Source of the DNA: JAOUJD01 sp963726405
Lineage (GTDB): Bacteria > Pseudomonadota > Gammaproteobacteria > Burkholderiales > Burkholderiaceae_F
DNA: 64,000 nt
Reading direction: 5' to 3'
NCBI GenBank assembly: GCA_963726405.1
Contig: CAVSCF010000011.1
Location: 413,675-477,674 of the forward strand
Positions 57,677 to 64,000 of the stretch are shown here, piece after piece. The position numbers and the translations under genes are program-made. The notes under the pieces were generated by a model. It was not told the DNA's origin. It ran no database searches and saw nothing but the letters and a program-made list of their open reading frames with translations. How positions within the stretch are numbered: the stretch's first letter is position 1; every line of letters begins with the position of its first letter.

Positions 57677-59233
57677 ATGGACGAGTTACTGATACAGATT
57701 GTGGCGGCATTGCGCGGGATGTGGCGCAGGCGTTGGATCGGACTCGCGGTCGCCTGGGGGGTGGCCGTCGTGGGTGCGGTCGTGCTGCTTCGCATTCCGG
57801 ATCGCTACGAAGCCACTGCGCGTGTCTACGTCGACACGCAGACGGTGCTCAAGCCGCTGATGTCCGGGCTCGCGGTGCAGCCCAACATCGACGAGCAGAT
57901 CGCGATGCTGGCCCGCACCCTGATCGCACGCCCGAACATGGAGAAGATCATCCGCAGCGCGGATCTCGACGTTGCCGCGAGTACACAGATAGAGAAGGAC
58001 AGGCTGGTCGACTCGGTGACGCAGCGGCTCAAGTTCGTCGGTGCCGGGAGGGAGAACATCTACAGCATCTCGTACCAGGATACCAACCCGGACCGCGCGA
58101 AACGCGTGGTCCAGGACCTGATGTCCCTGTTCGTCGAATCGGGTGTTGGCAACAAGCGGCGCGATGCCGAGTCGGCCCGGCACTTCATCGACGAGCAGAT
58201 CAAGAACTATGAGAAGAAGCTCGAGGAAGCCGAGAACCGGGTGAAGGACTTCAAGATCCGGAACCTCGGCTTCAGTGGTAACGCCGGGCAGGATTACTTC
58301 ACGCGCATGAGCGCGCTGTCCGACGAAGTCGCCAAGCTGCGCACCGAGTTGCGGGTCGCGGAGCAGTCGCGCGATGCGCTGAAGCGGGAACTCGCCGGCG
58401 AGGACCCCGTGCTGCTGCCCGAGCTGAATTCGGGCCCTGCAGTGACGCAGGCAAGCGATCTCGATGTCCGGATCGCCAGTCAGACCAAGCTGCTGGATGA
58501 GCTGTTGCGTCGTTACACCGACGAGCATCCGGACGTCGTTGCCACCCGTCGCCTGCTCAATCAGCTGGAGCAGCAAAAGAAGCAGGACATCGACGCGCGA
58601 CGGAAGGCGGCGGCCGCGAACCCGTCGAAGTTTTCGGGATCGACGAACCCCGTGTTTCAGCAGTTGAAGATCTCGCTCGCGGACGCCGAGGCCAACATCG
58701 CCGCACTGCGTGCGCGCGTCAGCGAAGGTGAGGCCCGCCTGGCGCAGATCAAATCCACGGCTGGCCGCTCTCAGCAAGTCGAGACCGAGTTGACGCAGTT
58801 GACGCGCGACTACGACGTGCTGCGCAAGAACTATGACCAACTGGTCGCAAGACGCGAGTCGGCATCCATGTCGGAGGACGTGGACAGTCTTGCGCGGATG
58901 GCGGAGTTCCGCATCATCGAGCCTCCGCGGATATCGCCCAAAGCGGTCTTCCCCAATCGGGCAGTTTTGGTGCCCCTGCTCCTGGCGCTGGCACTCGCAG
59001 CCGGTGCGGCGGCCGCTCTTGCGGTTTCACAGGTCCTTCCTGCCTTCTATGACGCACGACAGGTGAGAGCTGCGACCAAGCGCGCTGTTCTCGGAACGGT
59101 GTCGCTTCAGGCCACACAGCCGGTGATCCGACAGCGCAAACGCTCGAACTTTGCGTTCGCGGGCGGGCTTGCCAGCCTGGTGACCATGTACGGCACGTGG
59201 ATTGTTTGGGTCGCACTGGTTGGCCGGGGCTGA
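57677..59233 (+). CDS. XrtA-system polysaccharide chain-length determinant (Wzz family)
   Basis: A 518-residue inner-membrane co-polymerase. There is one transmembrane helix near residues 22-40 and another near 430-450, with a long periplasmic coiled-coil (about 160-410) between. The Wzz opening YEATARVYVDTQTVLKPLM and the GNVR-like region RIIEPPRISPKAVFPNRA are clear. It controls chain length together with the tyrosine kinase encoded 10 bases downstream. Confidence 0.9.
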   Translation: MDELLIQIVAALRGMWRRRWIGLAVAWGVAVVGAVVLLRIPDRYEATARVYVDTQTVLKPLMSGLAVQPNIDEQIAMLARTLIARPNMEKIIRSADLDVAASTQIEKDRLVDSVTQRLKFVGAGRENIYSISYQDTNPDRAKRVVQDLMSLFVESGVGNKRRDAESARHFIDEQIKNYEKKLEEAENRVKDFKIRNLGFSGNAGQDYFTRMSALSDEVAKLRTELRVAEQSRDALKRELAGEDPVLLPELNSGPAVTQASDLDVRIASQTKLLDELLRRYTDEHPDVVATRRLLNQLEQQKKQDIDARRKAAAANPSKFSGSTNPVFQQLKISLADAEANIAALRARVSEGEARLAQIKSTAGRSQQVETELTQLTRDYDVLRKNYDQLVARRESASMSEDVDSLARMAEFRIIEPPRISPKAVFPNRAVLVPLLLALALAAGAAAALAVSQVLPAFYDARQVRAATKRAVLGTVSLQATQPVIRQRKRSNFAFAGGLASLVTMYGTWIVWVALVGRG

Positions 59234-59243
59234 GGAGCAGAAC

Positions 59244-60230
59244 GTGAGCATCATTGAACAGGCCGCAAAGCGACTCGAGCAGCTTCGGCGGTCCGGCGTT
59301 GAGGTTGACGCAGCAGGGGCGCCACCCGTCGAAGCAAGCGATGTCGCGGACCGGCATGACGAAGCCGTGCCGCTGCGCGTGGTCAAGGAGCTTGAATCCC
59401 GTTCCGAGAGGCCCGCACCCCGAACCGCCGAACCGGCGATCGCTCCTACCGAGCGTCCGGAAGAGGCCGCGCAAGCACCTCACGGGGGAGTCGTTGCATC
59501 CAGCTATGCCGAAATCGACCTCGGCAGGCTTTCGGCCAACGGGTGCATCACGCCGACGGCGCCTCGTTCACGCCTGGCTGAGGAGTTTCGCGTCATCAAG
59601 CGGCCGCTGATCAACAACGTCAGCGGGAAGTCCGCGGCGCCGGTACTCAATGCGAACCGGATCATGGTCACCAGTGCGCTCCCCGGCGAGGGCAAGACCT
59701 TCGTGTCGCTCAACCTTGCCATGAGCCTCGCGCTGGAACTCGATACGGACGTGCTGCTGGTCGATGCGGATGCGTCGCGCCCGGCCGTGCTCGACCGACT
59801 CGGACTTGCACCCTCGAAGGGACTGTTGGACCTGCTGGTCGAACCGGAGCTATCACTCGATTCGGTCGTGCTGAAGACCAATGTCGACCACCTTTCGATT
59901 CTCCCGGCCGGCAATCCCCAGGCCCATGCAACGGAGTTGCTGGCGAGCGAAGGAATGAGTCATCTGGTCAAGCGGCTCGCGAGCGACGACCCGCGCCGCA
60001 TCGTCGTGTTCGACACGCCACCACTGCTCGCGGCTTCCGAGCCCCGCGTCCTGGCGGCTCACATGGGCCAGATCATCATGGTCATCGCCGCCGACGACAC
60101 TCCGCAAGGGACGGTGGCGGAGGCCCTCGCGACGCTCGAGAACTGCCCCGTGGTATTCACTTTGCTCAACCGGGTCTCGGCATCCGACCGCGGGCATTAC
60201 TACGGTTCGTACGACGCGTACGCGCGTTGA
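59244..60230 (+). CDS. XrtA-associated tyrosine autokinase (BY-kinase)
   Basis: A 328-residue cytoplasmic kinase with Walker A SALPGEGKTFVSLNLA, Walker A' DVLLVDADASRP and Walker B RIVVFDTPPLL. A tyrosine cluster ends the protein (YYGSYDAYAR), the usual autophosphorylation site. It works with the chain-length determinant. The GTG start at 59244 follows GAGGAG. Confidence 0.9.
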   Translation: MSIIEQAAKRLEQLRRSGVEVDAAGAPPVEASDVADRHDEAVPLRVVKELESRSERPAPRTAEPAIAPTERPEEAAQAPHGGVVASSYAEIDLGRLSANGCITPTAPRSRLAEEFRVIKRPLINNVSGKSAAPVLNANRIMVTSALPGEGKTFVSLNLAMSLALELDTDVLLVDADASRPAVLDRLGLAPSKGLLDLLVEPELSLDSVVLKTNVDHLSILPAGNPQAHATELLASEGMSHLVKRLASDDPRRIVVFDTPPLLAASEPRVLAAHMGQIIMVIAADDTPQGTVAEALATLENCPVVFTLLNRVSASDRGHYYGSYDAYAR

Positions 60231-60252
60231 GCGAGGCCAGCGGAGCGCCGAT

Positions 60253-61883
60253 ATGCCTGGGCACCAGCGAAGCGGCCGTACTCGCGGAGCACGGAACGGA
60301 CGCGCAGTCGTCCGCTTGCTGACTGCGGCTGTCATCGCTCTTGCTTTCGGTCGGGCGATTGGACAGCCGCTGCCCGGCCCTGACGGGTACGCGGCGCCGG
60401 GCGCCCCGGCGGGCGCTGCCCGACGCGGCATTGACGCCTGGGTGACCGAGACCAGCGTGCGGGCCGAGGCCACGCTGACCAACAACGCCAACTATGGGGC
60501 TTCCGCGACTCGAGAGGGTGACCTGATTCTCAAGTCGTGCCGACGTGGAGGTTCAACCGCCAGGGTGGGCGGTTGCGCGTCGATGGCAGCGTCTCGCTCG
60601 ACATGTTCGCGTACGTCAACGGAACGCAGGTCAACAGCATCCTGCCGACCGCGAACATTCTCGCGAACCTGGAAGCGATCGACAATCTGTTCTTCATCGA
60701 TGCCGCGCTCGTGGTCAGTCAGTCGGTCGAGAACCCTTTTCTGCCCACCTCCGCACGGGCGTCGACCAACAATCTCTACACGTCGTCACAGGTGCGGCTG
60801 GCGCCTTACCTGCAGGGAACGGTCGGGCCGTATGTCCGCTGGCTAATCCGCAGCGACAACACGTACAACTGGACCTCGCAGTCCAACGCTCCGCTCGAGA
60901 ACGCGTACTACGCGCGCAACCTTGCCGAGGTCGTGCGCGCGCCGACGCCGTTCGGACTGACCCTCCGTCTCACGAACGACATCACGCGGATCCAGAATCA
61001 GTTGCAGCCCGACCAGACGCTGTACACAGCGCTGGCGATCTTCGACTACGCCTTCACGCCGCAGTTCAAGTTCGGCCTGCGTGGCGGCTACGAAAGTACC
61101 AACTACACAGCCGAAGAGACCTCGGGCCCGATCTACGGTGCCAATCTTTCGTGGCGGCCGTCTCCGCTCACGAGTCTCGAGGGATACTGGGAAAGTCGGT
61201 TCTACGGTCCGAGCTACCAGTATCAGTTTTCCCATCGACAGCGTCGGGTGGCGTCGTCTTTCGGTGGCTATCGAACAATCTCGACGTATCCGCAGGTACT
61301 GCTTCAAGTTCCTTCCACGAGTAGCGTTTCCGGCCTGCTCGACGCCATCCTCATCGCGCGCTTCCCGGACCCTGTCGAGCGGGCAAAGCAGGCGCAGGAT
61401 CTGATCACGCGCCAGGGCCTTCCGGAGTCGTTGCCGCAAGGCGCGTATATCTATAACCAGAGCGCCAACATCCTGACAGGATTCAACGCCAACTGGGCGT
61501 TGATCGGCGTTCGAAACACGCTGGCCCTCAATCTCTTCTATTTGAAGACCGAGTACCTGCCCGACGCGCGTGTCCCGCCGAGTTTCCTGACCTTCAATAA
61601 CAGCATCCAGCGCGGTGCCGGGCTGTCGCTCAGCCACCTGCTGACGCCGGTCGTCACGCTGAACGGCACGATCACAACGCAGTACACAACCGGTTTCGAC
61701 CAGAACGCGGACTTGAGCGGTCGCGAGGGCTGGATGAGCCTTCAAGCGAACTGGCAGGCCTCACCTCGTACCACGCTCTTCTTCGGCTCCCGCTACCAAC
61801 GGACGAGCAACGTCAGCGCGGCGCTGGCCTTCACGGAGTCGAACGAAACGACGATCTTTGCCGGGTTGTTCCACAGGCTTTAG
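60253..61883 (+). pseudogene. PEP-CTERM-associated outer membrane protein, one-base frameshift
   Basis: A beta-barrel type protein of the family found beside XrtA kinases (TIGR03016-like). The first frame (60253 to about 60532) has a signal peptide (LLTAAVIALAFGRAIGQ) and ATLTNNANYG. The second frame (60537-61883) continues TWRFNRQGGRLRVDGSVSLDMF through many amphipathic strands to a terminal FAGLFHRL. Adding one base near 60532 (giving LNVVPTWRF) joins them into about 543 residues. It is likely part of the outer-membrane secretion path. Confidence 0.82.
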
Positions 61884-61890
61884 GAGTCCC

Positions 61891-62949
61891 ATGTACGAAG
61901 ATTTCTATGGCCTGTCGGGCAAACCCTTCCAGCTCAGTCCCGATCCGACCTTCTACTTCGGCAGCAAGGGGCACGAGAGTGCGTTCTCCTACCTGAAGTA
62001 CGGCGTCTATCAGGGCGAAGGGTTTCTCGTCATCACCGGAGAGGTCGGCGCAGGCAAGACCACGCTCGTGCGGGCGCTGCTGGAGGAACTCGACGCCCAG
62101 ATGATCGTCGCGGCGCAGATCGTCAGCACGCAGCTCGAGGCGGACGATCTGCTGCGCTCGGTGGCCAAGGCGTTCGGCATCCGCCTGCCGCACGACGACA
62201 AGGCGAATGTCCTGGCTTCGATCGAAGCGTTCCTTCTTACCGTATTTCAGCAGGGCAAGCGGGCGTTGCTCATCATCGACGAGGCGCAGAACCTGAATGC
62301 GCGTTCCATCGAGGAACTGCGCATGCTGTCGAACTTCCAGTACGGCGACAAGGCATTGCTGCAGAGCTTTCTCGTCGGGCAGCCGGAACTGCGCACGCTG
62401 ATGCGTTCGGCGTCCATGGAGCAGTTCAGGCAGCGCATCATCGCCTCCTATCACCTCGGCCCGCTGGATGAGCCCGAGACACGGGGATATGTCGAGCATC
62501 GTCTGCATCGCGTCGACTGGAGGGGTGTCCCGGAGTTCGATGAGAGCGCCATCCACGCGATCTTCCTCGCCGCCGGGGGAATCCCGCGAAGGATCAACGC
62601 GATCTGCAATCGGTTGATGCTGGCGGGTTTCCTGGCGGGGCAGCGGAAGTTCACGGCGGCGGAAGTCGATCAGGTCGTCAACGAGTTCACCGGGGAAATC
62701 GGGCCCAGGGCAATCGCGACGCCCCTGCCCGAACCGCCTCCTGTCAAGCGCGTCACCAAGACTGACCTGGCGAGCACCGTCCGGCGTCTCGTCAAGTTGT
62801 CTGACCGCATCGAAAACCTCGAGAGCGATGTGCAGGAACTCCTTGGCCTCGTTCGTGCGCTTCTCGATCCGGAACGCGGCCGCCCGCAGGACGAATCGGC
62901 ACGTCCTGAACGGCCGCGCCGCAGGCGCCGGGTGGAGCGGCGCGCGTGA
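61891..62949 (+). CDS. XrtA/PEP-CTERM system-associated ATPase (ExeA-like)
   Basis: A 352-residue AAA ATPase of the ExeA/general secretion type. It opens YEDFYGLSGKPFQLSPDPTF, with Walker A ITGEVGAGKTTLVRALL, Walker B RALLIIDEAQNLN and sensor SFLVGQPELR. The C-terminus has a coiled-coil and a basic tail (RRRRRVERRA). It belongs to the core XrtA gene set. ATG 61891 follows TAGGAG; its stop overlaps wecB. Confidence 0.9.
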   Translation: MYEDFYGLSGKPFQLSPDPTFYFGSKGHESAFSYLKYGVYQGEGFLVITGEVGAGKTTLVRALLEELDAQMIVAAQIVSTQLEADDLLRSVAKAFGIRLPHDDKANVLASIEAFLLTVFQQGKRALLIIDEAQNLNARSIEELRMLSNFQYGDKALLQSFLVGQPELRTLMRSASMEQFRQRIIASYHLGPLDEPETRGYVEHRLHRVDWRGVPEFDESAIHAIFLAAGGIPRRINAICNRLMLAGFLAGQRKFTAAEVDQVVNEFTGEIGPRAIATPLPEPPPVKRVTKTDLASTVRRLVKLSDRIENLESDVQELLGLVRALLDPERGRPQDESARPERPRRRRRVERRA

Positions 62950-64000
62950 AGGGTTCAGCAGCATCGATGGGTCCCATCCTCTGCGTGGTCGGCGCTCGTC
63001 CGAACTTCATGAAGATGGCTCCGCTGCTGCGAGCGCTGCGTACCCGAGACGATCTTCCGCCGGCGGTGCTGCTGCACACCGGGCAGCACTACGACGCGCG
63101 CATGAAGGACCAGGTTTTCGAGGACCTGGGTCTTCCGGAGCCGGACATCGACCTGCACGTTGGATCAGGCTCGCACGCGGTCCAGACGGCCGACGTGATG
63201 AAGGCCTTCGAACCCGTGCTCGAGCGCCTGCGGCCGTCGTGTGTCATCGTCGTCGGCGACGTCAACTCGACCCTCGCCTGCAGCCTTGTGGCGGCCAAGA
63301 TGCACATCCCCGTCGCCCACGTCGAGGCCGGCCTGCGCAGCTTCGACCGCGCGATGCCGGAGGAGATCAATCGCGTCCTGACGGATCAGATCGCGGAGCT
63401 GCTGTACACGACGGAGCGAGACGCCGAAGCGAACCTTCTGCGCGAGGGCGTGGCAGCCGCACGAATTCACTTCGTCGGCAACCTGATGATCGATTCGTTG
63501 TTCGACGCCGTGCCTCCGCGAAGCTTCCCGATGGTCTCCCCCCGTCGAAGGCCAGTTTCGCGCTGGTGACGCTTCATCGCCCGTCGAACGTGGATGACCG
63601 CGACCACCTGCAGCACGTGCTTGGGTTGATCGGCGAGGTTTCCGAGCGCCTGCCGATCGTCTGGCCGATGCACCCGCGAACGGCCGGGAATCTTCAGCGC
63701 TTCGGCCTGCACGTGAAGGGCCGAGCCAATCCGATCACCGTGCTCCCGGCCCAGGGGTATCTCGCCATGGTTGCGCTGTTGCGCGCGGCTCGCATGGCCC
63801 TGACCGATTCCGGCGGCGTCCAGGAAGAAACGACGGCTCTCGGCGTCCCCTGCCTGACGATGCGAGCCAACACGGAGCGCCCGATCACCGTCGAGCAGGG
63901 CACAAATACGCTGGTGGGCACCGATCGCGAACGGCTGCTTGGCGTGGTGGACGACATCATGGCGAACGGAGGAAAGCGGGGCCGGGTGCCGGAGTACTGG
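62946..64000 (+). pseudogene. wecB: UDP-N-acetylglucosamine 2-epimerase, frameshifted and cut by the window end
   Basis: The first frame (62946 to about 63537) shows LCVVGARPNFMKMAPLLRAL, HTGQHYDARMKDQVF, VVGDVNSTLACSLVAAK and HVEAGLRSFDRAMPEEINR. After a run of six C (63538-63543) the reading passes to another frame: FALVTLHRPSNVDDRDHL, PMHPRTAGNL, LTDSGGVQEETTALGVPC and MRANTERPIT, open to base 64000. One missing base near the C run explains the break. WecB converts UDP-GlcNAc to UDP-ManNAc for the exopolysaccharide. GTG 62946 overlaps the ATPase stop; an ATG at 62967 is an alternative start. Confidence 0.85.

Noticed and set aside
60537..61883. Outer membrane protein starting at the ATG 60537 as a complete gene
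   Set aside because: It would lack a signal peptide, which is found in the preceding frame; a single-base loss joins them.

Overview
The window is GC-rich, gene-dense DNA that looks like a facultatively anaerobic betaproteobacterium (Rhodocyclales/Burkholderiales type). The reasons are the Thauera-type benzoyl-CoA reductase cluster, the N-end-rule pair bpt/aat, and the XrtA (EpsH)/PEP-CTERM exopolysaccharide locus with PrsK/PrsR. This placement is inferred from gene content only; there is no rRNA in the window.

Layout. 0-13 kb holds housekeeping and central-metabolism genes: acetate permease with its DUF485 partner, cyclopropane fatty acid synthase, a PBP7-type DD-peptidase, an IclR regulator divergent from lutAB (lutB frameshifted, lutC absent), thpR, pyrD, bpt, aat, a NUDIX hydrolase, a SYLF protein, a carboxymuconolactone decarboxylase remnant and a YeiH transporter. 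13-14.9 kb is a small plus-strand operon (hemerythrin, double-GNAT, MIP18/DUF59).

14.9-43 kb is a benzoyl-CoA island. The minus-strand operon had-oah-dch-bcrCBAD reduces benzoyl-CoA and carries it to ring opening. Facing it are a RidA-like gene and padB. A LysR gene is divergent from padE-padH(with a fused ferredoxin domain)-padG-padI, followed by an NDP-forming acyl-CoA synthetase-like gene and a FlK-like thioesterase. A GNAT-Rrf2 pair is divergent from padC-padD-hcrC-hcrA-hcrB-fdhD-xdhC, and mocA converges on xdhC. Phenylacetyl-CoA (via PadBCD, then phenylglyoxylate dehydrogenase) and 4-hydroxybenzoyl-CoA (via HcrABC) would therefore both feed benzoyl-CoA to Bcr. Maturation factors for both molybdenum cofactor types (FdhD for bis-MGD; XdhC and MocA for MCD) are encoded alongside.

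43.2 kb is an initiator tRNA with its own promoter. 43.5-64 kb is an XrtA/PEP-CTERM exopolysaccharide locus: ugd, a decayed stretch, a PEP-CTERM protein gene with a sigma-54 promoter and an upstream palindrome, the kinase/regulator pair prsK-prsR that would act on such a promoter, prsT, a TviB/WbpA-type dehydrogenase, a trypsin-like protease, then the priming sugar transferase, export lipoprotein, chain-length determinant, autokinase, outer membrane protein, ATPase and wecB (running off the end).

At least six otherwise well-preserved genes (lutB, the MIP18 gene, ridA, prsT, the outer membrane protein, wecB) are each broken by one or two single-base indels, two of them in homopolymers. This suggests base-calling errors in the assembly, but true decay cannot be excluded. 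No CRISPR array, insertion sequence, prophage or rRNA was seen.
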